The translations under genes and the position numbers were made by a program. A stretch of DNA of 35,864 nt from SVQP01 sp045594445 (GTDB taxonomy: Bacteria; Bacillota; Clostridia; Oscillospirales; CAG-272), in NCBI GenBank assembly GCA_045594445.1, contig JAZNYL010000117.1, forward strand, positions 1 to 35,864, written 5' to 3'. Positions 1-6,752 of the stretch are shown one piece after another (position 1 is the stretch's first letter; each line of letters starts with the position of its first letter). The notes under the pieces were generated by a model. It saw only the letters and a program-made list of their open reading frames with translations, did not search any database and was not told the DNA's origin.

Positions 1-15
1 ATGAAATATGTGCCT

Positions 16-195
16 GTAGGGACCGGCGTCCTCGACGGTCCAAAAGCAACGGATAAAGGAGAAGTTTGGTCTAACAAAAATATGTTAGGATATGGTTGAA
101 TAGAAAACAGAATATGATTTGTTCAAGCTGAGTCTATGCTCTTGCAATCGTGTGAAAAACGCATAAAATGGACCGTCGAGGACGCCGGTCCCTAC
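16..195. repeat. Inverted pair of a short interspersed repeat (ACCGGCGTCCTCGACGGTCC type)
   Basis: A ~26-bp unit with core ACCGGCGTCCTCGACGGTCC, flanked by GTAGGG, lies at 16-41. Its reverse complement lies at 170-195. The unit recurs at 1968-1993 and 23911-23936, always between genes. The two copies here enclose about 130 bp of AT-richer DNA, so the whole block could fold as a long stem-loop or be a small non-autonomous element. No coding capacity is visible inside. Confidence 0.75.
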
Positions 196-204
196 AGTAT
201 ATGA

Positions 205-355
205 TAAAATTTAGAGCAAACCCGTTTACGGGTAGCAAGTAATAAATGCATGGCTGGCAGGCCAATAAAAAGCGCACTTGTGCGCAGCCAGTAGCATTAG
301 GGCTATGCCCGAAACTGAAATACCCCCCGTTTTACGGGGGGATATTTATTTTTGT
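205..355 (+). other. Structured intergenic segment ending in a strong intrinsic terminator
   Basis: Three hairpins follow one another: CCCGTTTACGGG at 221-232; TGGCTG (251-256) pairing with CAGCCA (285-290) around an inner GCGCAC-TT-GTGCGC palindrome (272-285); and GGGCTATGCCC near 299-309. A terminator follows, CCCCCCGT-TTT-ACGGGGGG (323-341) and then ATATTTATTTTT. A possible promoter, TTGCAA at 142-147 with TAAAAT at 164-169, lies upstream. The density of pairing fits a small RNA or the 3' end of a structured transcript. I do not recognise the family. Confidence 0.4.
323..355 (+). terminator. Intrinsic terminator
   Basis: An 8-bp GC-rich stem, CCCCCCGT/ACGGGGGG, with a TTT loop is followed by a T-rich tail. 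It ends whatever is transcribed from the left and insulates the next promoter at 374-402. Confidence 0.8.
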
Positions 356-373
356 CAGCTTTTGAAAAAGGTC

Positions 374-402
374 TTGCAAAAGCACCGTGTCCATGCTATA
401 AT
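374..402 (+). promoter_or_regulatory. Sigma-A promoter for the rsgA leader
   Basis: TTGCAA (374-379), a 17-bp spacer and TATAAT (397-402). The predicted start is near 408-410, about 235 nt upstream of the rsgA start. Confidence 0.8.
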
Positions 403-406
403 GATA

Positions 407-590
407 AAAAATAACCTGCACAAAGCAGAAGAGAAAGGAGAAATTTTGGATGATTGCGTATAGAGAGGTAACCCTGAGCTGAACTGAATAAGGGCAACGG
501 CAAACGCGGGGTAGGCATACCTCTTTGTTGTTGCGCTGTAAGAGAACCTGATATTTGTGTCAAAACACACTCAGGTGTGTTATTTTTATG
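407..590 (+). ncRNA. Candidate structured leader RNA / riboswitch-like element upstream of rsgA
   Basis: This ~180-nt stretch lies between a good promoter and rsgA. AGAGGTA (464-470 region) can pair with TACCTCT (519-525 region), enclosing a CCCT/AGGG helix and the segment GGCAAACGCGGGG, which gives a junction-like fold. At the 3' end two hairpins exclude each other. ACCTGA (546-551) plus TGTGT (556-560) can pair with ACACA (565-569) plus TCAGGT (571-576). Alternatively AACACAC (564-570) can pair with GTGTGTT (575-581), followed by ATTTTT, as a terminator. That switch suggests attenuation of rsgA. A stand-alone small RNA such as a 6S-type RNA is the alternative. I could not match it to the T-box, TPP, M-box or ydaO signatures. 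Confidence 0.45.
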
Positions 591-643
591 CCCTTTTTCA
601 GTTGTACGATCATCATAAGATACAACGTATGGAGGACAGAACA

Positions 644-1690
644 TTGAATTTGGAAAATTATGGCTTTGAATGGCCGGAAAAGGAATATGAAGAAGGAGTG
701 CCCGCAAGAGTGATCGCGGTGCACAGAGAAAGATATAAATTGGTCAGCGAGGCAGGCGAATGCTACGGCCGACTCAAAACCAAGGAATACTACGTAAATC
801 AGGAGGATTTTCCCACGGCGGGAGATTTCGTACTCATTCACTATAACCCGGCAGGCGACAGCATGATCATCAAAACGCTGCCGCGGCGCACGGTGTTTAT
901 GAGAAAGGACCCTGACCCGAGCAAGGGCGAGCAGGCGGTTGCGGCTAACTTTGATTACGTGTTTATCATGCAATCGCTCAATCACGATTTCAATCCCAAA
1001 AGGCTGGAGAGGTATCTGACGCTGGCTTGGCAGTCGGGTGCGCAGCCGATCGTGGTGCTGACCAAGGCCGACTTGCTGGAAGATTGCACGGAGCAAATCA
1101 GAACTGCCGAGAGCTACGCCATGGGCTCACCCGTGCATGCGGTCAGCGCGCAAACGGGCTACGGACTTGACGCACTGAATGCTTATTTCGCATCCAAAAA
1201 GACGGTCGTATTTCTCGGATCGTCCGGTGTGGGCAAATCCAGCCTTGTCAACGCGCTGGCGGGTGAGGAGATCATGAAAACAAACGGCATTCGCGAGGAC
1301 GACAGCCGCGGACGCCACACCACCACGCACAGAGAACTGATCTTGCTGCAAAACGGTGCGATGATCATTGATACGCCCGGGATGCGTGCACTGGGCATGT
1401 GGGACGTCAGTCGTGGCATGGGCAGCGCGTTTGCCGACGTGGAGCAGTATCTCGGCTGCTGCAAATATTCGGATTGCCGCCATCAAAGCGAGCCGGGGTG
1501 TGCAATCAAGGCGGCGATTGAGTCGGGGGAGCTGCCGCTCTCTCGCTGGGAGAGTTATCTCGCGCTCAAAAAAGAGGCGAGATACGCAGACGACAAGGAA
1601 GGATTTTTGCGCGATAAAAGAGAATGGCACAAAGCCATTGCCAAGGGCACCAAGCAGCTCAAAAAGACCAATCCAAAGCACAGATTTTGA
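644..1690 (+). CDS. rsgA: Ribosome small-subunit-dependent GTPase A (RsgA/YloQ)
   Basis: RsgA is a circularly permuted GTPase that helps late maturation of the 30S subunit. From the chosen start the order is an N-terminal OB-fold region (about 20-85), G4 TKAD (140-143), G5 SAQTG (168-172), P-loop GSSGVGKSS (192-200), G2 region RHTTTHR (224-230) and G3 DTPG (243-246). A C-terminal zinc motif follows with C273, C278, H280 and C286. The length, 348 aa, matches the longer RsgA type. I chose TTG at 644 because GGAGGA (631-636) sits 7-8 bases upstream. An in-frame ATG at 629 has no visible ribosome site. Expression may be controlled by the leader at 407-590. A 47-codon ORF follows 19 bp downstream. 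Confidence 0.95.
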   Translation: MNLENYGFEWPEKEYEEGVPARVIAVHRERYKLVSEAGECYGRLKTKEYYVNQEDFPTAGDFVLIHYNPAGDSMIIKTLPRRTVFMRKDPDPSKGEQAVAANFDYVFIMQSLNHDFNPKRLERYLTLAWQSGAQPIVVLTKADLLEDCTEQIRTAESYAMGSPVHAVSAQTGYGLDALNAYFASKKTVVFLGSSGVGKSSLVNALAGEEIMKTNGIREDDSRGRHTTTHRELILLQNGAMIIDTPGMRALGMWDVSRGMGSAFADVEQYLGCCKYSDCRHQSEPGCAIKAAIESGELPLSRWESYLALKKEARYADDKEGFLRDKREWHKAIAKGTKQLKKTNPKHRF

Positions 1691-1709
1691 TATGACGGGA
1701 GTTATGAAG

Positions 1710-1853
1710 ATGGAAAGAATCATAAAAACAGTCACAAAAGACAGATTCGTTGAATCCATGGACTTTGCATATAAGGTGTTTTGCGATTCCGAGGGAGAAG
1801 AGGGCGCGCTGGTGGTGCGCAATCTGATTGCGGAGATCCGCTCAAAAGGGTAA
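1710..1853 (+). CDS. Small ORF of unknown function, 47 aa
   Basis: The ORF runs from ATG 1710 with GGGAG at 1697-1701 (8-base spacing) and lies 19 bp after the rsgA stop on the same strand. The predicted product begins MERIIKTVTKDRF and ends AEIRSKG. It is charged and predicted helical, with no signal peptide or membrane segment. Position and ribosome site favour a real, co-transcribed gene. In-frame ATGs at 1692 and 1704 are poorly spaced from the ribosome site. I do not recognise the family, and the length is short enough for chance. Confidence 0.45.
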   Translation: MERIIKTVTKDRFVESMDFAYKVFCDSEGEEGALVVRNLIAEIRSKG

Positions 1854-2200
1854 ATTACGGGATGTATGAGGCGTTGAGGTAATTGTCGTTGAGGAGTGTC
1901 GATAGCGCTAACCGTCCGTAGGTAGGGGAGGGGCTTGCTCCTCCCGTAACTCAAATAAAGAATATTTGTAGGGACCGGCGTCCTCGACGGTCCGTCAAAC
2001 CAATTTGGTTGTAAGAATAAGTTCCTGCTGCAGGCGTGGGACTTACGAACCCCTATTTGCGCCAATGGTCGTATAACGGGGCAAGTTGCCTTGCGCAAAA
2101 ATGCCGATGCGCGCTGTTTGGCGCGCATCGACGGGGTTCGGCGTCGCAAGACGCGGGCACCACAAAAAAGGGGTACAACCTGTGGTTGAACCCCTTTTTT
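1854..2200. repeat. Repeat-filled intergenic stretch
   Basis: This gap contains a palindrome GTAGGGGAGGGGCTTGCTCC and continuation (1922-1949) and one copy of the ACCGGCGTCCTCGACGGTCC repeat (1968-1993). A long hairpin, GATGCGCGC/GCGCGCATC, lies near 2106-2131, and the terminator at 2162-2200 closes it. I see no gene here. Confidence 0.6.
2162..2200 (-). terminator. Terminator of tRNA-Leu, symmetric
   Basis: AAAAAAGGGGT-CAACC pairs with GGTTG-ACCCCTTTTTT around a short loop. It has A and T runs on both sides, so it can work in either direction. It sits immediately 3' of the minus-strand tRNA-Leu gene. Confidence 0.85.
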
Positions 2201-2204
2201 GTGG

Positions 2205-2288
2205 TGCCGGTGGTGGGACTTGAACCCACACGATGTTGCCATCGCCAGATTTTGAGTCTGGTACGTCTGCCGATTCCGTCACACCGGC
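2205..2288 (-). tRNA. tRNA-Leu (anticodon CAA)
   Basis: On the minus strand the acceptor GCCGGTG (5') pairs with CACCGGC (3'), with discriminator A at 2205. The anticodon loop CTCAAAA sits between CCAGA and TCTGG, giving anticodon CAA, which reads UUG. A long variable arm (CGATG-GCAA-CATCG) shows the class II fold expected for leucine. The T arm has loop TTCAAGT. CCA is not encoded. It has its own promoter at 2304-2332 and terminator at 2162-2200. Confidence 0.97.
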
Positions 2289-2303
2289 GTTATCGACCTA
2301 TAT

Positions 2304-2332
2304 ATTATAGCAAAATGCACCTCGTCTGTCAA
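2304..2332 (-). promoter_or_regulatory. Consensus promoter of tRNA-Leu
   Basis: Read on the minus strand, TTGACA (2332-2327), 17 bp, TATAAT (2309-2304). This is a perfect match to the sigma-A consensus, as expected for a tRNA gene. Confidence 0.92.
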
Positions 2333-2377
2333 GGACTTTTTCAAAAATATTTAATATTTTCACGTTATGTTTGGTAA

Positions 2378-2406
2378 TTGCAAAAAGCGTGAATATGTGC
2401 TATAAT
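2378..2406 (+). promoter_or_regulatory. Promoter of the histidine phosphatase operon
   Basis: TTGCAA (2378-2383), 17 bp, TATAAT (2401-2406), 30 bp upstream of the ATG at 2436. Confidence 0.85.
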
Positions 2407-2435
2407 AAACTCAGATAATTCCCAAGGAGGTCACT

Positions 2436-3152
2436 ATGTTATTATTCTACGTTCGTCACGGCGATCCTATTTACAACCCCGACAGTCTGACGCCGCTTGG
2501 CCACGAGCAGGCAAAGGCGCTTTCTAAACGCTTTGTTACCTATGGCCTTGACCGCGTGTTCGCTTCTCCCTCGGTGCGCGCCATGCAGACCGCGCAGCCG
2601 ACCTGCGATCTCTTGAAAAAGGAAATGACCATTTGTCCTTGGGCGGACGAGGGACTTGCATGGCAGGACTTTTCTATCGATGCCTCAACCGGTATCCATA
2701 CCTGGTGCTTTTACGATCCCGTCGTCGTGGAGCTGTTCCGCTCACCCGAGGTGCGTGAGCTGGGCGAGAAGTGGTACGAGCATCCCGACCTTGTCAAGTA
2801 TGACTTCGGGAAGGGTGTTGCACGTGTCAACGCTGCTGTGGATGAGTTCTTCTTAAGCCTCGGATACCGCCATGACCGCGAGAATTGCCGCTATGAGGTC
2901 GTCGAGCCCAACCGCGAAAGAGTGGCACTGTTTGCGCATCAAGGCTTTGGCATTTGCTTTTTCTCGTCCATGCTGGATATTCCGTATCCCGTGATCTCCA
3001 CGCATTTTGACTTTGGCCACAGCTCCATGAGCGTGATCAATTTTGAGAAAAGCGGAAAGTACGTCTATCCCAAGGTGCTGCAGGTGGCCAACGACGCACA
3101 CCTGTACCGCGAGGGAATTTTAAGCGGTTATCATAACGTAATCAAATTCTGA
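2436..3152 (+). CDS. Histidine phosphatase family protein (phosphoglycerate-mutase-like)
   Basis: A 238-aa cytoplasmic protein with the RHG signature at residues 7-9 (YVRHGD), where His8 would be phosphorylated in this superfamily. A second histidine lies in ALFAHQGFG, at the usual position before the C-terminal strand. The early TPLGHEQAKALSKRF helix is typical of the family. The substrate cannot be inferred: family members act on phosphosugars, nucleotides or phosphoproteins. AAGGAGG at 2424-2430 supports the ATG. An esterase gene follows 15 bp downstream and the two share a terminator, so they form a two-gene operon. Confidence 0.9.
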   Translation: MLLFYVRHGDPIYNPDSLTPLGHEQAKALSKRFVTYGLDRVFASPSVRAMQTAQPTCDLLKKEMTICPWADEGLAWQDFSIDASTGIHTWCFYDPVVVELFRSPEVRELGEKWYEHPDLVKYDFGKGVARVNAAVDEFFLSLGYRHDRENCRYEVVEPNRERVALFAHQGFGICFFSSMLDIPYPVISTHFDFGHSSMSVINFEKSGKYVYPKVLQVANDAHLYREGILSGYHNVIKF

Positions 3153-3167
3153 TTTTTGGAGGTTATT

Positions 3168-3947
3168 ATGGCATATATTCAACTGCAATTCCATTCCGAC
3201 GCGCTGATGATGCAGGTTACCGTCAACGTCATCCTTCCCGAGCGTGCGACCACCATGATTGGCATGGACGCCAATGGCACGGACACCTTCAAGACGCTGT
3301 ATCTGCTGCACGGTCTTTCGGACGACCATTCGATCTGGCTGCGCAGAACCTCGATTGAGCGCTACGCCTCCGAGTATAACATTGCTGTAGTCATGCCCTC
3401 GGTCGGACGCAGCTGGTATACCGACACGGTCAGAGGAGAGAAGTACTTCACCTTTGTGTCCGAAGAGCTGCCGAATAAATGCCGCGGGTTTTTCAAGGGC
3501 ATGTCCGAGAAGCCCGAGGACAATATCGTAGCAGGCCTTTCGATGGGCGGCTACGGTGCGCTCAAGGTTGCACTTTCGCATCCCGATCGCTTTGGCATGT
3601 GCGCCTCGCTTTCGGGAGCTCTGGACATTGCGCAGCTCAAGGATCCCGGGCTTTTGCCCGAGTGGCGTTGCATCTTTGATATGAACATGCAGAGCGCAGA
3701 TCAGCTTGCGGGCACAGAGCATGACCTGCTGTTCTTAGCGTCGCAGCTCAAAGAGAAGGGAATCGCTTTCCCCAAGACCTTTATCTGGTGCGGAGAGGAC
3801 GATTTTCTTTTGCAGCACAACCACAATTTCGCCGCACATCTGACCTCGCTGGGTGTAGATTTCAAGTACGAGATCAGCGAGGGCAACCACGGATGGAAAT
3901 GGTGGGATATGCACATTCAGAGTGCGCTGAAATACCTGATCGGATAA
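3168..3947 (+). CDS. Alpha/beta-hydrolase esterase (PF00756, tributyrin-esterase / esterase-D-like)
   Basis: A 259-aa serine esterase of the family that includes S-formylglutathione hydrolase and tributyrin esterase. The nucleophile elbow GLSMGG gives Ser125. The likely acid is Asp211 or Asp212 (CGEDDF) and the catalytic His is His241 (GNHGWKWW). There is no signal peptide, so it acts in the cytoplasm. The start is ATG 3168 with GGAGG at 3158-3162. A TTG at 3156 in the same frame overlaps that ribosome site and is unlikely. It is co-transcribed with the phosphatase upstream. The natural substrate, probably a short acyl ester, cannot be read from sequence. Confidence 0.92.
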   Translation: MAYIQLQFHSDALMMQVTVNVILPERATTMIGMDANGTDTFKTLYLLHGLSDDHSIWLRRTSIERYASEYNIAVVMPSVGRSWYTDTVRGEKYFTFVSEELPNKCRGFFKGMSEKPEDNIVAGLSMGGYGALKVALSHPDRFGMCASLSGALDIAQLKDPGLLPEWRCIFDMNMQSADQLAGTEHDLLFLASQLKEKGIAFPKTFIWCGEDDFLLQHNHNFAAHLTSLGVDFKYEISEGNHGWKWWDMHIQSALKYLIG

Positions 3948-3954
3948 AAGAAAA

Positions 3955-3990
3955 GGAGCTGAGTCACATGACTCAGCTCCGTATTTTTTA
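3955..3990. terminator. Bidirectional terminator between convergent genes
   Basis: A 12-bp perfect stem, GGAGCTGAGTCA/TGACTCAGCTCC, is followed by TATTTTTT on the plus strand, with an A run on the other side. It serves the esterase operon and overlaps the end of the minus-strand beta-helix lipoprotein gene (stop at 3988). Confidence 0.9.
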
Positions 3991-5676
3991 CTGATCTCCG
4001 TAAGAAATGATGGTCTTGCTGACGCCGTCCACCTCAATATTGAGGGATTGCTTGGAGTTGCAGATCTCGCCGCCGCGGATGCAGTTGATAAAGCTGATAT
4101 TGTCTATCGTGCCTCCCTTGGTAGAGCGGTTCTGGATCTTGAGCACGCCGTCGCAATGGATGTTGATATCCTTGAAGGTCACGCCGTCAATGTGTGCGGA
4201 GGAATCCTCGGAAAGCTTGACGCTGATGGGGTATCTGGCCGAGCTGTAGATCTCGATGCCCTCAAAGGTCACGTTAGTCAGGTTTGCCTTGTCGTTGAGG
4301 AATATGATCAGAGCGCCCAGGTCGTCCATCCAGCTTGCAGAAGCAAATCCAACCGAGCCGCCGATAAAGTGAATGTCGGTCATATCGCGTGCGCTTTCAA
4401 AGATAATACCCATGCCGCGCGCCTTGTCGGGCCATGCGTTGTTGTTCTCGAATACGATATTCTCAATCTTGATCGGGCAATATCCGTACATGGACTTGAC
4501 CTCGAAAAGGTCGTCGCCCGAGCGTGCAAAGCAGTTCTTGACCGTCGCATTTGCTGAGTCAACAATGGCAATACCGTCCGAATTCTGTCTGTAGCCAAAC
4601 AGCATGACCTGATCCACCAGGATGTTCTTGCTTTGCGTGAAATACAGCGTCCACTCGGCTGCGTTGTTGAGCGTGATACCTTCTATGGTAATGTTCTCAC
4701 ATTGATCAAACTGAATATGAGAGCGCGCGTGCCAATCCACGCAAGTCAAGTCGACATAACCACGGCCGCTGATGCGTACGTTTTGCACGTACTGACCCTG
4801 GAACAGGGCTCTCCAGCGCGTCATACCTGCCCAGTCGGATTCCATCAGGGGCTTTTCTACCGAAGCATCGGGCATGGTGCCGATGACGTGTGCGCCGGGC
4901 TCAAAATACACCTCGGTATTGGATTTGAAGTTGATTGCATAAGGCATCTCGTGTACGCCTGCTTCAAAGTAAAGCACCTGCTTCTCGGCCGTGAACTCGA
5001 TGGGCTGATCGTGCTTGCCGGGAGCGACCTTGATGACCTCGTAGCCTTCAGGAGCTGTGTATTCTTCTTTGGCGCGCGCAAAAATGGTCAGCGCGTGGGT
5101 GATATCGTCGTCGGGGACAAAGGTATAGTTACCAAGTGCGGGAATTTCTGTGGTGATCTCTCTGCCGTTGATCTTGGCCGTCACGCCGTAAGATAGGGGC
5201 ATGACCTTGACCTGCTCGGCGTCAACCTTTGAGCTGATCTGAACCGAGAGAGGGAAGCTTTCGTCGGTGGTATCCAGCATAGCAAAGGAGTGTGCACCGC
5301 GCGAGGTGCGCACGCTGTAGCAGGGAACGTCCTGGCCGTTGATCTTAACGGTGAAATAGGGCGAGATGATGGTGCCCACGTCGTGTGCTTCGTTATTGTG
5401 GTTGCCGTCGTCGTAATCCACCTCTTTGATAAATCTTGTGAGTGTGCGGGTGGTTTCTATCCCTTCGTAGGAAATAGGATAAATGGTAGAGGTGTTGATC
5501 ATCATTTCTGTCTCTCCTTCGGTAGTTTGCTCATTCTCGGGCTGTGTGGTCGCTACGGATTCGGTCGGTGCGTCTGTTGTCTCGGTGTCTGACGGCGTTT
5601 TGGCTCCGTCGCACGCGCAAAGCAGCAGGCAGACGCAAAGCCATATCAACCCAAGCCGTGTGATCATGTGGCGCAT
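3988..5676 (-). CDS. GH28-like right-handed beta-helix lipoprotein
   Basis: A 562-aa exported protein. The signal peptide ends in lipobox LCAC with Cys22 as the lipidation site. A Thr/Glu-rich linker follows, then a beta-sandwich-like region (about 70-210) and a parallel beta-helix with repeated ENITIEGI- and VRISGRG-type turns. NSDGIA and GDDLFEVKS resemble the NTD and GDD motifs of polygalacturonase-type glycosidases. The GHG and RIK motifs of classical GH28 are not visible, so it may be a divergent hydrolase or a binding protein. It probably acts on a plant or mucus polysaccharide at the cell surface. AGGAGG precedes the ATG. It is monocistronic, with its own promoter at 5709-5737. Confidence 0.8.
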   Translation of the reverse strand: MRHMITRLGLIWLCVCLLLCACDGAKTPSDTETTDAPTESVATTQPENEQTTEGETEMMINTSTIYPISYEGIETTRTLTRFIKEVDYDDGNHNNEAHDVGTIISPYFTVKINGQDVPCYSVRTSRGAHSFAMLDTTDESFPLSVQISSKVDAEQVKVMPLSYGVTAKINGREITTEIPALGNYTFVPDDDITHALTIFARAKEEYTAPEGYEVIKVAPGKHDQPIEFTAEKQVLYFEAGVHEMPYAINFKSNTEVYFEPGAHVIGTMPDASVEKPLMESDWAGMTRWRALFQGQYVQNVRISGRGYVDLTCVDWHARSHIQFDQCENITIEGITLNNAAEWTLYFTQSKNILVDQVMLFGYRQNSDGIAIVDSANATVKNCFARSGDDLFEVKSMYGYCPIKIENIVFENNNAWPDKARGMGIIFESARDMTDIHFIGGSVGFASASWMDDLGALIIFLNDKANLTNVTFEGIEIYSSARYPISVKLSEDSSAHIDGVTFKDINIHCDGVLKIQNRSTKGGTIDNISFINCIRGGEICNSKQSLNIEVDGVSKTIISYGDQ

Positions 5677-5708
5677 ATTGGTTCCTCCTTGAATTGGATA
5701 TTGAGTTT

Positions 5709-5737
5709 ATTATATCACACGAAAAGAATTTTTTCAA
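5709..5737 (-). promoter_or_regulatory. Promoter of the beta-helix lipoprotein gene
   Basis: On the minus strand, TTGAAA (5737-5732), 17 bp, TATAAT (5714-5709). It is divergent from the promoter at 5831-5859. Confidence 0.85.
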
Positions 5738-5830
5738 TATGCCTGTGCGACATTCTTTTGCAAAAGTCAAGCTGTGCAAAAAACGGAAGATATTGTCGGA
5801 CGAACGAGCACGGAAAATCCGTGATTTTGC

Positions 5831-5859
5831 TTGACAGCGAGCAGAACAAGTGATAAAAT
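5831..5859 (+). promoter_or_regulatory. Promoter of the DUF4234-like gene
   Basis: TTGACA (5831-5836), 17 bp, TAAAAT (5854-5859), about 60 bp upstream of the ATG at 5918. Confidence 0.8.
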
Positions 5860-5917
5860 ATGAACGGTACGGTTGGTGTCCTCGGGCAATTTCTCACCGT
5901 ACGAAAAGGAGTTACTT

Positions 5918-6283
5918 ATGTTCAAGCGTATGAATTGGCTGGTAATGTGGCTGGTAGGTGCCGTTACCTTGAATATTTACGCCATTTATGCATGGTACAC
6001 CATGGGCAAGCAGCAGAACAGAATGGCCGCGCAGCTTGGTGAGAGACCGCTGATGAACTATATTGCCGTGTTCTTCTTGGGCTTTGTGACCTGCGGTATC
6101 GTGCCGCTTGTGTGGCTGTATCAGTTTATGAAGCAGCAGATGGTGCTGGCGCAGGCCAAGGGTGTCGAGCTGACTCCCTGCAAAAATCCCATTGCGCTGT
6201 GGCTTTTGATGATCGTGCCGATTTACAGCCTCTACGTCGTCTGTGCAAACCACAATAAGCTGTGTGGCGCGTACGAGGAATGA
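5918..6283 (+). CDS. Small integral membrane protein, DUF4234-like
   Basis: A 121-aa protein with three predicted membrane segments: about residues 5-27 (NWLVMWLVGAV...), 48-70 (IAVFFLGFVTCGIV) and 92-110 (ALWLLMIVPIYSLYVV). A cytoplasmic KQQNRMAAQLG-type loop and a VTCGIVPLVWLYQF segment match the general pattern of the DUF4234 family, whose role is unknown. I chose ATG 5918 over an in-frame ATG at 5873 because AAAAGGAG (about 5904-5911) is correctly spaced. It is monocistronic between its own promoter and the terminator at 6334-6360. Confidence 0.8.
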   Translation: MFKRMNWLVMWLVGAVTLNIYAIYAWYTMGKQQNRMAAQLGERPLMNYIAVFFLGFVTCGIVPLVWLYQFMKQQMVLAQAKGVELTPCKNPIALWLLMIVPIYSLYVVCANHNKLCGAYEE

Positions 6284-6333
6284 TTGATAAAACGCTGCTT
6301 GATCGGGCTGATGATTTAGCGGAATAAAGAAAA

Positions 6334-6362
6334 AAAGGGCTGCTTCACAAGCAGCCCTTTGA
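6334..6362 (+). terminator. Intrinsic terminator
   Basis: AAAGGGCTGCTT-CAC-AAGCAGCCCTTT, a 12-bp perfect stem with an A run upstream and a short T tail, ends the DUF4234-like transcript. Confidence 0.85.
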
Positions 6363-6416
6363 ATATTTTCCGTTGATTTGCAGTCCCATTCACAGGCGTT
6401 TTTTGCGTCGCTTGAC

Positions 6417-6445
6417 TTGACAAAGCGGAAAAACCGGTGTATAAT
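6417..6445 (+). promoter_or_regulatory. Consensus promoter of the HMA-domain gene
   Basis: TTGACA (6417-6422), 17 bp, TATAAT (6440-6445), a perfect consensus. The start would fall about 6452, exactly at the palindrome described next. Confidence 0.9.
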
Positions 6446-6451
6446 CTATTT

Positions 6452-6469
6452 GGTTAGCGCGCGCTAACC
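6452..6469 (+). promoter_or_regulatory. 18-bp perfect palindrome, putative operator
   Basis: GGTTAGCGCGCGCTAACC is a perfect inverted repeat covering the expected transcription start of the HMA gene. Its size and place fit a dimeric repressor site, possibly metal-responsive given the gene. A 5' mRNA hairpin is the alternative. No regulator gene lies next to it. Confidence 0.5.
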
Positions 6470-6491
6470 GTCATGGATAAGGAGAAATTAT

Positions 6492-6752
6492 ATGATCAGA
6501 ATTACGTTACGGATAGACGGTATGATGTGCTCCATGTGCGAGTCGCACGTCAACGATGCCGTCAGACGCAGCTTCAAGGTCAAAAAGGTGACCTCGTCGC
6601 ATACAAAGGGAGCAACCGAGATTCTGAGCGAGAGCGATATTCCGGACGAGCTGCTTGCAAAGGCCTTGGGAGAGATGGGATATCAGCTGCTTGGCAGTCA
6701 GCGCGAGCCTTACGAAAAAAAAGGTTTTTTGGCCTCACTCTTCGGCCGCTGA
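6492..6752 (+). CDS. Heavy-metal-associated (HMA) domain protein, copper-chaperone-like
   Basis: An 86-aa cytoplasmic protein whose N-terminal half is an HMA ferredoxin-like fold. GMMCSMCESHVNDAV carries the CxxC pair (Cys13 and Cys16) that binds copper or a similar soft metal in this family. The domain continues to MGYQLLG (about residue 70). A basic tail, EPYEKKGFLASLFGR, is extra and may be a short amphipathic helix. AAGGAG (6479-6484) precedes the ATG. It is a single gene behind a consensus promoter and a perfect palindrome, so metal-dependent control is plausible. Its 3' end overlaps the convergent DUF6873-like gene by 18 bp. No copper ATPase lies nearby. Confidence 0.85.
   Translation: MIRITLRIDGMMCSMCESHVNDAVRRSFKVKKVTSSHTKGATEILSESDIPDELLAKALGEMGYQLLGSQREPYEKKGFLASLFGR

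Noticed and set aside
407..590. T-box, TPP or c-di-AMP (ydaO) riboswitch
   Set aside because: GAACCTGAT and CAAACGCGGGG briefly suggested these, but the required conserved blocks (TGGxACCGCG; the second TPP arm; CGACAGCTAAC) are absent.
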